A stretch of 39,973 bases of DNA from Shewanella indica (GCF_002836975.1 NZ_NIJK01000037.1:1-39973), one strand, 5' to 3'; numbered from the stretch's first letter, positions 16,439 to 25,457 are shown. The notes: generated by a model not told the origin, from the sequence alone. Numbers and translations: made by a program.

Positions 16439-17863
16439 CTACTCCTCGATTTGTTGGTGGCGGGTGAGGTACATAAGTATCAGCATTATCAGTACCAGCA
16501 ATCCGGTTCCCATCAAGAGGGCGTAATCTTCCAGCTGGAGTATGGAGTAGAGTACACCGTAGAGACTTGCCAACATGGCGGCAACTATCGCTCCTTGGCG
16601 CCGACTACCACTGGCGCTGGCAACATACAGCGGAATACTGAGCAGGGGAACCGCAGCTGCCACCAGATAAGCGGTTAAAAACAGCAGGTGTTCCGACAGC
16701 GACAGCAGTAATAGATAGAAGAGGCACATGGCGCCACCCACCATCAGATACTGTACTGCGCTGAGGCGTGACTTGTTGCCCAGCTCGAAGATCAGCAGCA
16801 GTATGTAGGTCAGCAAAATAAAGAGTATGCCGTACTTGAGCGACCTTTCTATCTTGCCGTAGTGAGTCACGGGTTCGAACAGGGTGACACTGGCACTGAT
16901 CTCGGTGAGATCCCGGCCATCACTGGCGCGGAACACCTGAGGGAAGTTGCGGCTCAGATGACTTATCTGCCAGTTGGCATCAAAACCTTCAGTGCTGAGA
17001 TTACGGCTGGCGGGCAGGTAACCCTGAAAACTGGGATGTGGCCAATCGGCATGGATATCTATCTGGCTCAGTTCCGCCAGTGGCAGTACCTCCAAGCCCT
17101 CAGAACCTCTGAGGCTGAGCTGGAATGTCAGTTGGTATTCACCTTGGCTCGGATCCAGCGCTATGGTGCGATGAAAGCCGCGGCTAAGGCCACCTGTGTT
17201 ATCCAGCCCTGTACCGGACATCAAGCTGGGCATTCCCTGCTCACCAGCCAGATTAAAACGACTGACAGTCTCAATAGCCTGGTTGGCTGAAACGCCGAAC
17301 ACCAAGCGCGCCTGGTTATAGTCAAAGCCGAGTAGCCCTGGGATATTTATTTTAGGCAGTTCGAAGTCGGCCCGGCCTTTGACTTGGCCCAGATACACGA
17401 GTGACTGATAGATGCCGCGATGGCGGAATTCATGTTTAAGACCGGCATCGAGCGTCATGCCTTTGGGCAGGATCAAGAGTTCATCGCTGTAGACCTGACG
17501 ACTGCGGTGTTGTTTGCCGTCGATATTGCTGTCGGAGATCACTTCGTAGCGAAATGGCAGTACCAAAACCGGACCGGCCAAGGTTTGGGCATCGCCCCAG
17601 GTATGGCCGATCTCTCGCACCACTTGGCGATAGAGGCTTTCTCTGTCCTGGCTGAGATCCTGGATCATTCCAAGTGGGATCAATGACAACAGACCCACCA
17701 TGGCCACCGCAAATAGCTTAAGAGTTAATTTGGATTTGAGTTGAGGCAGCGCCGTGTGGCCATTTTGTTTCTTCATTAGGCTTTTCAGCAGTAGATAAGC
17801 CCCGAAACCTATGGCTCCAAGCAAGGCCAGCGCTATTAGCATGAGGATAACTTGAAATATCAT
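16439..17863 (-). CDS. creD: Inner-membrane protein CreD
   Basis: The 474-residue protein has the CreD layout: an N-terminal membrane anchor (about residues 1-25), a second hydrophobic segment (about 48-66), a large periplasmic domain (about 70-330) and a C-terminal bundle of about five to six membrane helices starting at KYGILFILLTYILLLIFEL. Family blocks such as HTWGDAQTLAGPVLVLPF, LPKGMTLDAGL and HPSFQGYLPASR are present. CreD belongs to the CreBC regulon in E. coli and affects envelope integrity and beta-lactam or colicin responses; its molecular activity is unknown. Here it stands alone, with no creA, creB or creC beside it. AAAGGA precedes the ATG. Confidence 0.92.
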   Translation of the reverse strand: MIFQVILMLIALALLGAIGFGAYLLLKSLMKKQNGHTALPQLKSKLTLKLFAVAMVGLLSLIPLGMIQDLSQDRESLYRQVVREIGHTWGDAQTLAGPVLVLPFRYEVISDSNIDGKQHRSRQVYSDELLILPKGMTLDAGLKHEFRHRGIYQSLVYLGQVKGRADFELPKINIPGLLGFDYNQARLVFGVSANQAIETVSRFNLAGEQGMPSLMSGTGLDNTGGLSRGFHRTIALDPSQGEYQLTFQLSLRGSEGLEVLPLAELSQIDIHADWPHPSFQGYLPASRNLSTEGFDANWQISHLSRNFPQVFRASDGRDLTEISASVTLFEPVTHYGKIERSLKYGILFILLTYILLLIFELGNKSRLSAVQYLMVGGAMCLFYLLLLSLSEHLLFLTAYLVAAAVPLLSIPLYVASASGSRRQGAIVAAMLASLYGVLYSILQLEDYALLMGTGLLVLIMLILMYLTRHQQIEE

Positions 17864-18025
17864 GAGGTATGTTCCTTTAACCTACTCGTTGCAGCATTAA
17901 AGCAGATTTGGCTGGAGATATCATGACAAGTCACTGATCAATAGTGGCAAAATTATGCCTATACCAAATTGGAGAAATATTGAATTAGGTTTACTTGAAT
18001 AACGCCGACAAGTGAATGGTTTTAC

Positions 18026-18044
18026 TGTCACATTTATTGTGACA
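18026..18044. promoter_or_regulatory. Perfect palindrome upstream of the DUF3187 gene
   Basis: TGTCACA (18026-18032), 5 bp, then TGTGACA (18038-18044). It lies 22 bp before a TATAAT box (18067-18072) and so covers the -35 region. A TetR- or GntR-type repressor site is possible. The half-site orientation is the reverse of CRP (TGTGA-N6-TCACA). Confidence 0.5.
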
Positions 18045-18066
18045 ATGTGGTCATGATTGAATCATC

Positions 18067-18072
18067 TATAAT
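18067..18072 (+). promoter_or_regulatory. -10 box of the DUF3187 gene
   Basis: Consensus TATAAT 53 bp before the start codon. There is no good -35 at 16-18 bp; the nearest match is GTGACA (18039-18044), at 22 bp, inside the palindrome. Confidence 0.5.
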
Positions 18073-18124
18073 GAGTGTGAATCGATGCTGCAGTCATTTA
18101 AAATAACCACCTATGTGAATTGGT

Positions 18125-19102
18125 ATGATGATTCTTATGAAATACTTCTCCAAAGCTTGTTGGTTGCCGATTTTTTTCAGTCTGCCCCTGCATGCTGAAT
18201 TGGCCGATTTTGACGACTATGGGCCGCTCAGGGTTTATGCCCAGTCTCCTCTGCAGTCCAGCAGTTTAACCCCCATGTTGCGTTCGGGCTTTTCCATGGC
18301 AAAGGGACAAAAAGAGTGGTATCTGACCGGTAATATGGCCAGCGTCTGGGCCGAGACAGAAGATTATCTGGCTGACTATTATCACAACTCTTTAACCGGT
18401 GGTCTCAAGTGGCAAATTGATGACCGTTGGATGTTGGACGCCAACTATACTTGGCGTTTCAGTGGTAACAACCATTTGGATTCACTGACAATGTGGTTTC
18501 ACGATGCTTTCGGTTTTGATCAGAATGGTCGTGACCATCAGCCACGAAATCAGAATCAGATCTACTCCAAGCAACATAATGTGAATATCAGCGATTTTGG
18601 TGGTGAGACCCTAAACAATGCCTTCAACATTTATCTCGGGTATCAGTTGCTGCAGAATGAGCACCATGGCCTGTCTGTTGGGGGGAGCCTGTATTACAAC
18701 TATGTGGGCTCGGGGCCTTTCGCCAATGAAAACTTTGAGCAGGCGTTGCAGCTGAATTACAGCTATCGCAACGGACGGCATAATTTCCATTCAACACTTG
18801 GCTTGAGTTTCCGTGAGGACGAAGAGGTACTGTCGGACATGCCTTATAAGTCCAATGCTTTGATGCTTGGGCTGGGTTATGAATATCGTGTTGGTCGTCA
18901 TGGCTGGATGCTGGAGTATCACAGGTACGAAGGAATGACAGAAGCGGATGATGACTTCTCTGAAGCTTCAAATGAAGCTGTGCTGGGCTACCGCTATTAT
19001 CTGGATCGCAGTGCTATAGAGTTTACTGTGATTGAAAACTTCCTCAACATGGATAACAGCACGGATATCGCTTTTACTCTGGGCTATCGGCATATGCTTT
19101 AA
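18125..19102 (+). CDS. DUF3187 family outer-membrane beta-barrel protein
   Basis: The 325-residue protein has a signal peptide (residues about 5-24, ending near LPLHA-EL) and then alternating amphipathic strands rich in aromatic residues, such as WYLTGNMASVWA, WMLDANYTWRFSG, GLSVGGSLYYNYVG and FHSTLGLSF, ending in FTLGYRHML. That C-terminus is less canonical than the usual terminal Phe. The conserved phrase GGLKWQIDDRWMLDANYTW and WFHDAFGFDQNGRD fit DUF3187, a Shewanella/Vibrio outer-membrane family of unknown function. Three in-frame start codons (18125, 18128, 18137) are possible and none has a strong ribosome site. A palindrome over its promoter suggests repression. It converges on ubiK. 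Confidence 0.8.
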   Translation: MMILMKYFSKACWLPIFFSLPLHAELADFDDYGPLRVYAQSPLQSSSLTPMLRSGFSMAKGQKEWYLTGNMASVWAETEDYLADYYHNSLTGGLKWQIDDRWMLDANYTWRFSGNNHLDSLTMWFHDAFGFDQNGRDHQPRNQNQIYSKQHNVNISDFGGETLNNAFNIYLGYQLLQNEHHGLSVGGSLYYNYVGSGPFANENFEQALQLNYSYRNGRHNFHSTLGLSFREDEEVLSDMPYKSNALMLGLGYEYRVGRHGWMLEYHRYEGMTEADDDFSEASNEAVLGYRYYLDRSAIEFTVIENFLNMDNSTDIAFTLGYRHML

Positions 19103-19120
19103 TTTAGCTGTGTTGAAACA

Positions 19121-19144
19121 TAAGGCCGCTCATGAGCGGCCTTA
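19121..19144. terminator. Bidirectional terminator between the DUF3187 gene and ubiK
   Basis: A 24-bp perfect palindrome with arm TAAGGCCGCTCA, followed on the plus strand by TCTATTTT. It lies between convergent genes, so it can serve both. Confidence 0.75.
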
Positions 19145-19165
19145 TCTATTTTGGGGTGAGATGGG

Positions 19166-19420
19166 TTACTCAGCCTGCTCAGCTTTGGCTTCCAGCGCTT
19201 CGACTCTGGCTTGCAGGGCTTCCAATTTTTCCCTGGTTTTCAGTAACACGTGTTGCTGCACTTCAAACTCTTCCCGGGAGACCAGATCCAGCTTCAGCAA
19301 TTGGTGTTGCAGTACTTGCTTGCTGCGTTCTTCAAACTCACCGGCAAATTGCTTCAGCCCAGAAGGCAGGTTTTCGCTCAGCTGTTTGGCCATTTCTTCG
19401 ATTTTCTTGGGGTTGATCAT
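19166..19420 (-). CDS. ubiK: Ubiquinone biosynthesis accessory factor UbiK
   Basis: The 84-residue protein matches UbiK (YqiC): MINPKKIEEMAKQLSENLPSG at the start, then LKLDLVSREEFEVQQHVLLK and a C-terminal coiled coil (TREKLEALQARVEALEAK) that drives trimer formation. UbiK binds UbiJ and membrane lipids and supports the soluble Ubi complex in aerobic ubiquinone synthesis. The start at 19420 follows the family; the longer frame back to 19513 adds a non-homologous segment. The ribosome site is weak (AAAGAG directly before ATG). The ubiJ gene is not in this window. Confidence 0.93.
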   Translation of the reverse strand: MINPKKIEEMAKQLSENLPSGLKQFAGEFEERSKQVLQHQLLKLDLVSREEFEVQQHVLLKTREKLEALQARVEALEAKAEQAE

Positions 19421-19680
19421 CTCTTTAATCCACTGGCAAGGTTTTAACTGATTGTAACTTATAGGCTGCATTGAACCCAAGGCTAACCTAAGGAAGATGC
19501 GAACCCGTCCCATGAGTGCTCTGCTTTGGCTTACAGACCTGGAAGCAAGAATTGGAGTTCAGCAAATGGCCCAGGTCCTTTGCCAGAAGTTTCCCTAACG
19601 GGATTTGGGGGCTGTCTCCGGCATTGATTCTGGTATGATCCCTGCTTCTAGAGTGTCCTTGTGTGAGATATCGATAACCC
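19421..19680. other. Divergent promoter region of ubiK and rep
   Basis: The region contains an extended -10 element TGGTATGAT (19631-19639) oriented towards rep, with no good -35, and no credible gene. Short frames in this gap overlap the starts of both real genes. Confidence 0.4.
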
Positions 19681-21693
19681 ATGAAACTTAATCCTGCCCA
19701 GAATGAAGCCGTCCATTATGTTTCCGGTCCCTGCCTGGTATTGGCTGGCGCCGGTAGTGGCAAGACCCGGGTTATCATCAACAAAATAGCCCACCTGGTG
19801 CAGAAGTGTGGTTATCAGGCCAAGCATATTGCCGCAGTGACCTTTACCAATAAGGCTGCGCGGGAGATGAAAGAGCGGGTGGCTCAATCCATGGGCCGCA
19901 AGGAAGCCAGAGGGCTGTGGATTTCTACCTTTCATACTCTGGGGCTGGAAATTATCAAGCGTGAACACAAGACATTGGGCCTTAAGGCCGGCTTTTCTTT
20001 GTTCGATGATCAGGACACCTTGGCGCTACTCAAGGAGTTAACCCAGGACGAGCTGCAGGAGGATAAAGATCTGCTGCGGGCGCTGGCGACCATGATCTCC
20101 AATTGGAAGGGGGGCTTGGTGATCCCGGATCACGCCCGCAAGATAGCCAAGGGTGAACAGGAGCAACTGTTTGCACTCTTGTATCAACGTTATGCCCAGC
20201 ATATGAAGGCTTACAATGCGTTGGACTTTGACGACCTTATCCTGCTGCCAACTCTATTACTGCGGCATAATGCCGATGTCAGAGCCCGTTGGCAGGCACG
20301 GATCCGTTACCTGCTGGTGGATGAATATCAGGATACCAACACCAGCCAGTATGAACTGGTTAAATTGCTGGTGGGGGAGCGGGCGCGTTTTACTGTGGTA
20401 GGCGATGATGACCAGTCCATCTACTCCTGGCGTGGTGCCAAGCCGCAAAACCTGGTGTTGCTGGGTAAAGACTTTCCCGAGCTCAAGCTCATTAAGCTGG
20501 AACAAAATTATCGCTCCAGTCAGCGAATATTACGGGCGGCCAATATTCTGATCGCCAATAATCCCCATGTGTATGATAAGTCGCTGTTCAGTGAGTTGGC
20601 CTATGGCGAGCCGCTGCGGGTACTGTTTGCTGCCAATGAAGAGCAGGAAGCCGAACGGGTGGTGGCCGAAATCATTCGCCATAAGTTCATGGGCAAGACC
20701 AGCTATGGGGAATACGCCATCCTTTATCGGGGGAATCACCAGTCCCGCTTGCTGGAACGGGCGCTGATGACCAACCGTATCCCCTATAAGCTCAGTGGTG
20801 GCACCTCATTCTTTGCCAGAGCCGAAATCAAGGACATCATGGCCTATTTGCGTTTGGTGGTGAATCCGGATGATGATAACGCCTTCCTGCGTATCGTTAA
20901 CCTGCCCAAGCGTGGGATTGGCCCGGCAACCTTGGAAAAACTCGGGAATTTTGCCAACCAGAAACATATCTCCATGTTTGAGGCGATTTTTGCTCCTGAA
21001 TTGAATCATCACCTGCCTCCGGCGGCTATGGGTTCACTGTATGAGTTTGGTCGCTTCATTGTCGATACCGGTGAAATCGCTCAGCGGGGTGAGGGAGTTG
21101 ATGCTATCAAGCAGTTGATCCGCAAGATAAACTACGAAGATTATCTCTACGAGACCAGCACCAGCGCCAAGGCCGCCGAGATGCGGATGAAAAATATTTC
21201 CGAACTGTATCGCTGGGTGACGGAGATGTTGGCCGGTGACGACCTGGATGAGCCCATGAGTCTGCCAGAAGTGGTTAATAGGCTGACGCTCAGGGACATG
21301 ATGGAAAGAAACAATGAGGATGAAAGTGGTGATCAGGTGCAATTAATGACGCTGCACGCCTCAAAGGGGCTGGAGTTTCCTTATGTGTTTATGGTGGGGG
21401 TGGAAGAACGAATTCTACCGCATCAGACCAGCATAGATGAAGATAATGTCGATGAAGAGCGGCGTCTGGCTTATGTTGGTATCACCAGGGCTCAAAAAGA
21501 GCTGTGGTTTATGCTTTGCCGTGAGCGGCGCCAATTTGGCGAAACCATGCGCTGTGAGCCCAGTCGCTTCTTGATGGAGCTGCCTCAGGATGACTTGGTC
21601 TGGGAAAATCGCAAGCCGCAGCAGAGTGAGCAGCAAAGGATGGAAACCGGTAAGGCTAACATCGCCAATCTGCGGGATATGTTCAAGAAGTAA
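19681..21693 (+). CDS. rep: ATP-dependent DNA helicase Rep
   Basis: Rep is a 3'-5' superfamily 1 helicase that clears proteins ahead of the replication fork and helps replication restart. The 670-residue protein carries the full motif set: Walker [10 protein letters not shown] (22-30), [14 protein letters not shown] (Ia), [19 protein letters not shown] (II), [15 protein letters not shown] (III), [13 protein letters not shown] (IV), [16 protein letters not shown] (V) and [15 protein letters not shown] (VI). The C-terminal stretch ends in NLRDMFKK; in E. coli the Rep C-terminus contacts DnaB. Length matches Rep (about 673) and not UvrD (about 720). No terminator is evident in the 27 nt before the convergent GGDEF gene. 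Confidence 0.95.
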   Translation: MKLNPAQNEAVHYVSGPCLVLAGAGSGKTRVIINKIAHLVQKCGYQAKHIAAVTFTNKAAREMKERVAQSMGRKEARGLWISTFHTLGLEIIKREHKTLGLKAGFSLFDDQDTLALLKELTQDELQEDKDLLRALATMISNWKGGLVIPDHARKIAKGEQEQLFALLYQRYAQHMKAYNALDFDDLILLPTLLLRHNADVRARWQARIRYLLVDEYQDTNTSQYELVKLLVGERARFTVVGDDDQSIYSWRGAKPQNLVLLGKDFPELKLIKLEQNYRSSQRILRAANILIANNPHVYDKSLFSELAYGEPLRVLFAANEEQEAERVVAEIIRHKFMGKTSYGEYAILYRGNHQSRLLERALMTNRIPYKLSGGTSFFARAEIKDIMAYLRLVVNPDDDNAFLRIVNLPKRGIGPATLEKLGNFANQKHISMFEAIFAPELNHHLPPAAMGSLYEFGRFIVDTGEIAQRGEGVDAIKQLIRKINYEDYLYETSTSAKAAEMRMKNISELYRWVTEMLAGDDLDEPMSLPEVVNRLTLRDMMERNNEDESGDQVQLMTLHASKGLEFPYVFMVGVEERILPHQTSIDEDNVDEERRLAYVGITRAQKELWFMLCRERRQFGETMRCEPSRFLMELPQDDLVWENRKPQQSEQQRMETGKANIANLRDMFKK

Positions 21694-21720
21694 GGGTTAG
21701 AGCCGGTTGCAAAACACGGC

Positions 21721-24426
21721 TTAGGCGCAAACTTGGGTTGCCGTATCTATGGGCTTGGTGCTGTTCCCCTTGCTGCTGACGGGGTTCAAGCGATTCCCAA
21801 GAGCTTGTCCCTGGCCTGAGTTAAAGCCCATTTGTGCCAGTTGCTGTTTCTGCTCTTGGGTATTGATACCATCCAATACCAGCTCAAGTTCCAATGCACC
21901 AGCACTTAGGTTTATCGCTTTGAGTAAACGCCTGTGATGTGGGCTTTGCAGATGTGACACCAGGCTGGCATCTAGTCTCAGTACGTTGACCGGCAGGAAG
22001 GATAGGCTGATCAAGGGACTGTAACCACTGCCGTAACCTGTGATCCCCAGAGTGACTTGCAAACGTTTAAGCACTTCAAAACCATTGATATGGTTTTCCA
22101 AATCCCGTGACAGAGATTGTTCGTGGAAAAACAAACATAGGTCGGTAAGCGGGAACTGACAGTTCCTTAGGCAGTTTTTCAGGCTGCGAAGTGCATGTTT
22201 ATGCTTGAGGTGCTGGCTACAGATGGCCAGATGTAATTTGGTGCCTGAGTTGAGTTGCAGCTTGGGAAGTTCACTGTTCAGCGCTTCGATTGCATACCTG
22301 TCCAGCTCCAGTTGTAAGTTGGCTTGATCTGCCAAATTGGCGAGCTGTTGTTGTTTGATTTTACCGTGTTGTGGATGGGGCCAATACAGACGCACATCCA
22401 GGGCTTGAAGCTGCCCGGTTTTAAGATCCTGCACTGGGAAGTAATCGAGCTGGATTTGCTGGGTGTCCAGGGCGGTTCTCAACTCATTTTCCAGACTTAC
22501 GTCTTGCATCAATTGCTGATGCGATTTTTCATCGAATACCACATAACAACCCTTGCCGCGGGTTTTGGCCATGTACATAGCAGTGTCGGCATCTCGCAGG
22601 ATGGACTCACTGGTGTCATCTTTGTGATGGCCGCTGACGGCTATGCCGATACTGGCGCCCGAGTTGAACTGTTTATCTGCTAGCTCATAAGGGCGTGATA
22701 GTTCCTTAAGGATCCGCTCTGCGACTTCTTTGGCGTCGTCGGTTGTGCGTAATCCATCCAGCAAAATCACAAATTCATCTCCGCCCAGACGGGCGAGAGT
22801 GTCATTGTCGCGGATACAAAACTTGAGCCGACTGGCTGTTTCTACCAGAAACCTATCACCTTCCAGATGTCCTAGTGTGTCATTAATCAGCTTGAATCGG
22901 TCGAGATCGACGAACAAGAGTGCGAATTTATCTTGTAGATGGCGGCGATTATGTTTAACGGCCTGGTTCAATCGCTCCATAAACATCAGCCTATTGGGCA
23001 GGCCTGTCAGGGCGTCGTGTTTGGCGTCGTGCAGCAGTTGTTGCTCTGCCTTACGGCGCTGGGAGATCTCTTTTTGCAACTCTTGGTTGGTGGTGGCCAG
23101 TTCACGGGTGCGTTCCAGAATCTTTTCTTCCAGTGCTTCGTTACTGCGTTTCAGTGCCTCTGTGGCTAGCTTACGTTCAATGGCTGTGGCGATATGCTGT
23201 GACACAAAGGTTAACAGTTCGAGATCCTTGAACTGGTAGTTCTGATGCATGCTGAAACTATAGATAGTTAGGGCACCGGCAATTTTGTCTTGAATAAATA
23301 ACGGCACGCCGATCCACTGGTGCATGTTCTGTGTTTGATTCAGGTCAGGTGCCTTGCTGTAAATCTCTTTGGTGCACACCAGAGATTGGATATCGCTTTG
23401 ATCCAGCAATACAGGACGTTTTAACCTGAGTAGGTATTCCACCAGTCCATCCATCAAGGGGCGACACTTGGGGGCAGTATCATTGAGTTGAGAAACATAG
23501 AAGGGAAAGTGCAGCTCAGTTGCGGTTTCATCCAGCAAGGCGATGTAACAGTTGTTGGCTGGTAGCAAATGGCAGAGAACCCGGTGCAGCTCGGTATAAA
23601 ACTCGCGATCATCCAAGTTGGAGGAAGACAGTTCGGTTATCTCAAACAGGGACTTTTGTAGTCTCTCGGCTCGGCGTCTCTCATAAACTTCCTGTTTTAA
23701 TCTACCATAGGCCTGGCTCAGCTCCTGGGTTCTTTGGCTGATGGCTTGTTCAAGTTGCTCATGATGCCGCAACCGTTCCATGACTCCTGCGATGTGATGA
23801 CTAATAAAAGCCATTAATTCAAACTCCATCTCGCCGTAGGAACTGGCTGGGTTGTAGCTTTGCACCACCAAGACACCAATAGCTCTGTCATTTTGTATTA
23901 TGGGTACTCCAAGCCACTGATGACAGGATGACCCTAGAGCTATGATTTCGCCGGCATCGGCCAGTTGTTTTGCCTTGTGTTCGTCACAAAGCAGGGGGGT
24001 GGCAGTTCGCAACACATAGCCGGTAAGGCCTTGCGTTAAAAGTTGAGATAACTCTTGTCCCGGATAGAGTTCGGAAGGGTGGGAGTCTTTTTCATCGGAG
24101 AAAAATGGTAGTTCAAGATGTTGTTTCTGGGCATCAAGCAGAGAGATATAAAAGTTGTCGGCAGGGATCAGTTGCTTAAGACATAGATGCATGCCCTGAT
24201 AGAAGCCCTCCATAGAGGTAGCCTTGTTGGCAATATTGGAGATTTCCAGCAGTGTATTTTGGGTGGCTTCGGCTCGTTTATATTTGGCCGCCAGACGTTT
24301 GAGTCTGGCAACTCGTTTTTTCAGTCTTGAGATTTCCAGAGCCGAATTCTGATGGAAAGCGTCATCCCTAAACATGTTATCCGCCGAGGAACAAAATGAT
24401 AATAGCTTTGTATGGTTTTTAATCAA
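21721..24426 (-). CDS. GAF-GAF-GGDEF protein with a degenerate EAL-like domain
   Basis: 901 residues with no membrane segment. A first GAF-like domain (about 55-220) and a second (about 255-420) are joined by helical linkers and share the pattern PADNFYISLLD / PANNCYIALLDE and HQWLGVPII / HQWIGVPLF. A coiled coil (about 420-465) leads to a GGDEF domain with an intact LGGDEF (GGDEF at 548-552) and an intact product-inhibition site RDND (539-542), so diguanylate cyclase activity is expected. The C-terminal 250 residues align with EAL domains, but the EAL motif is replaced (QALDVRLYW) and DDFGTGYSSL has become ITGYGSGYSPL, so phosphodiesterase activity is not expected. The start is uncertain: TTG at 24426 or ATG at 24375. 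The GAF ligands are unknown. Confidence 0.85.
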   Translation of the reverse strand: MIKNHTKLLSFCSSADNMFRDDAFHQNSALEISRLKKRVARLKRLAAKYKRAEATQNTLLEISNIANKATSMEGFYQGMHLCLKQLIPADNFYISLLDAQKQHLELPFFSDEKDSHPSELYPGQELSQLLTQGLTGYVLRTATPLLCDEHKAKQLADAGEIIALGSSCHQWLGVPIIQNDRAIGVLVVQSYNPASSYGEMEFELMAFISHHIAGVMERLRHHEQLEQAISQRTQELSQAYGRLKQEVYERRRAERLQKSLFEITELSSSNLDDREFYTELHRVLCHLLPANNCYIALLDETATELHFPFYVSQLNDTAPKCRPLMDGLVEYLLRLKRPVLLDQSDIQSLVCTKEIYSKAPDLNQTQNMHQWIGVPLFIQDKIAGALTIYSFSMHQNYQFKDLELLTFVSQHIATAIERKLATEALKRSNEALEEKILERTRELATTNQELQKEISQRRKAEQQLLHDAKHDALTGLPNRLMFMERLNQAVKHNRRHLQDKFALLFVDLDRFKLINDTLGHLEGDRFLVETASRLKFCIRDNDTLARLGGDEFVILLDGLRTTDDAKEVAERILKELSRPYELADKQFNSGASIGIAVSGHHKDDTSESILRDADTAMYMAKTRGKGCYVVFDEKSHQQLMQDVSLENELRTALDTQQIQLDYFPVQDLKTGQLQALDVRLYWPHPQHGKIKQQQLANLADQANLQLELDRYAIEALNSELPKLQLNSGTKLHLAICSQHLKHKHALRSLKNCLRNCQFPLTDLCLFFHEQSLSRDLENHINGFEVLKRLQVTLGITGYGSGYSPLISLSFLPVNVLRLDASLVSHLQSPHHRRLLKAINLSAGALELELVLDGINTQEQKQQLAQMGFNSGQGQALGNRLNPVSSKGNSTKPIDTATQVCA

Positions 24427-24546
24427 AGGATAGAAATAACATGAAACATAGTATTATCCAAGTCAATTTTTTGGCTGGTGTCGGATATTTGTTGTACTGT
24501 TTCAGTCAAAACTTGAGCAAACAACCGAAAAAAAGCAAATCAGGTG

Positions 24547-24575
24547 TAGACGTGGGGGGGAAATCCACCTACTAT
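24547..24575 (+). promoter_or_regulatory. Putative promoter of the tRNA cluster
   Basis: -35 TAGACG (24547-24552), 17 bp, -10 TACTAT (24570-24575), followed by a GC-rich discriminator (GCGGCGC) about 5-12 nt before the expected start. This arrangement is typical of stringently controlled stable-RNA promoters. Confidence 0.5.
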
Positions 24576-24595
24576 ATGCGGCGCTGACACGGCGG

Positions 24596-24672
24596 GCGCC
24601 CATAGCTCAGCTGGATAGAGCGCACCCCTCCGGAGGGTGAGGCCGAGGGTTCGAATCCTTCTGGGCGCACCA
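24596..24672 (+). tRNA. tRNA-Arg (CCG)
   Basis: 77 nt with encoded CCA. A 7-bp acceptor stem (GCGCCCA with TGGGCGC), a D arm with GCTC/GAGC, the anticodon loop CTCCGGA giving anticodon CCG, and a T arm with TTCGAAT all fold. It is the first gene of the cluster, as in the E. coli argX-hisR-leuT-proM operon. Confidence 0.95.
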
Positions 24673-24713
24673 GTTTGATTCAAGCGTGCCAGTCAGTGAA
24701 AGAAATATCAGTG

Positions 24714-24789
24714 GTGATTGTAGCTCAGTTGGTAGAGCCCCGGATTGTGATTCCGGTTGTCGTGGGTTCAAGTCCCATCAGTCACCCCA
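24714..24789 (+). tRNA. tRNA-His (GTG)
   Basis: 76 nt with encoded CCA. The acceptor stem GTGATTG pairs with CAGTCAC (one G-U). The discriminator C faces a G at 24713 that would become the tRNA-His-specific extra G(-1). The anticodon loop contains GTG and the T loop is TTCAAGT. Confidence 0.95.
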
Positions 24790-24824
24790 CTTCTTTCGTG
24801 AAGCGAGTCGGCTTCAAATCTTAA

Positions 24825-24892
24825 CGGTGATTAGCGCAGCCTGGTAGCGCATCCCGGTTTGGGAACCAGAGTGGAGCAGGGGGTGACCCTCT
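24825..24892 (+). pseudogene. Degenerate tRNA-Pro relic (upstream)
   Basis: The first 29 nt are identical to the intact Pro tRNAs (acceptor strand, D arm). The anticodon region then reads CCCGGTTTGGGAACCAGAGT, with an extra stretch before GGAGCAG, and the sequence ends after GGGTGACCCTC with no T arm, acceptor 3' strand or CCA. It shares the inserted ACCAGAGTGGAGCAG with the relic at 25520-25608. It occupies the slot where the tRNA-Leu gene is found in the E. coli operon. Confidence 0.75.
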
Positions 24893-24923
24893 TCTTATCA
24901 AGGTATCCAATAAAGCAATATTT

Positions 24924-25000
24924 CGGTGATTAGCGCAGCCTGGTAGCGCATCTGCTTTGGGAGCAGAGGGTCAGAGGTTCGAATCCTCTATCACCGACCA
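24924..25000 (+). tRNA. tRNA-Pro (TGG), copy 1
   Basis: 77 nt with CCA: acceptor CGGTGAT with ATCACCG, D arm GCGC/GCGC, anticodon stem TCTGC/GCAGA with loop TTTGGGA (anticodon TGG), and T arm AGAGG-TTCGAAT-CCTCT. Identical to copies 2 to 4. Confidence 0.96.
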
Positions 25001-25062
25001 AATTTGATTTATCTGACTTTACGTCGGGTAAAAGCTGGAAAGTATTCAGCAACACAGTATTT

Positions 25063-25139
25063 CGGTGATTAGCGCAGCCTGGTAGCGCATCTGCTTTGGG
25101 AGCAGAGGGTCAGAGGTTCGAATCCTCTATCACCGACCA
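25063..25139 (+). tRNA. tRNA-Pro (TGG), copy 2
   Basis: Identical to copy 1 over all 77 nt, including CCA; 62 nt separate it from copy 1. Confidence 0.96.
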
Positions 25140-25201
25140 AATTTGATTTATCTGACTTTACGTCGGGTAAAAGCTGGAAAGTATTCAGCAACACAGTATT
25201 T

Positions 25202-25278
25202 CGGTGATTAGCGCAGCCTGGTAGCGCATCTGCTTTGGGAGCAGAGGGTCAGAGGTTCGAATCCTCTATCACCGACCA
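25202..25278 (+). tRNA. tRNA-Pro (TGG), copy 3
   Basis: Identical to copies 1 and 2; the spacer on each side is the same 62-nt sequence. Confidence 0.96.
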
Positions 25279-25340
25279 AATTTGATTTATCTGACTTTAC
25301 GTCGGGTAAAAGCTGGAAAGTATTCAGCAACACAGTATTT

Positions 25341-25417
25341 CGGTGATTAGCGCAGCCTGGTAGCGCATCTGCTTTGGGAGCAGAGGGTCAGAGGTTCGAA
25401 TCCTCTATCACCGACCA
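25341..25417 (+). tRNA. tRNA-Pro (TGG), copy 4
   Basis: Identical to copies 1 to 3 and last of the intact array; a strong terminator begins 8 nt after its CCA. Confidence 0.96.
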
Positions 25418-25425
25418 AAACATTT

Positions 25426-25457
25426 AAGCCCCTGAGAAATCAGGGGCTTTTTGTTTT
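25426..25457 (+). terminator. Terminator of the tRNA cluster
   Basis: 10-bp perfect stem (25426-25435 with 25440-25449, arm AAGCCCCTGA), GAAA tetraloop, then TTTTTGTTTTT. Confidence 0.9.

Larger units (their letters stand above)
24924..25417 (+). repeat. 139-bp perfect tandem repeat containing tRNA-Pro
   Basis: Copies start at 24924, 25063, 25202 and 25341, an exact 139-bp period. Each unit is the 77-nt tRNA plus a 62-nt spacer. By eye the three spacers are identical; the fourth tRNA is followed by different sequence and a terminator. Identity of the non-coding spacers points to recent amplification. Confidence 0.95.

Noticed and set aside
18026..18044. CRP/FNR site upstream of the DUF3187 gene
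   Set aside because: The half-sites are TGTCACA/TGTGACA with 5-bp spacing; CRP needs TGTGA-N6-TCACA and FNR needs TTGAT-N4-ATCAA.
17864..18124. cre tag (paired TTCAC repeats) upstream of creD
   Set aside because: Only isolated GTGAA/TTCAC pentamers occur; the required spaced pair was not found.
19421..19513. Longer N-terminus for ubiK
   Set aside because: UbiK/YqiC proteins start with MI(N/D)PKKIE; the extra segment is not part of the family.
24924..25417. CRISPR-like array (regular repeats)
   Set aside because: The repeated 77-nt unit is a complete tRNA, and the spacers are identical to each other instead of unique.
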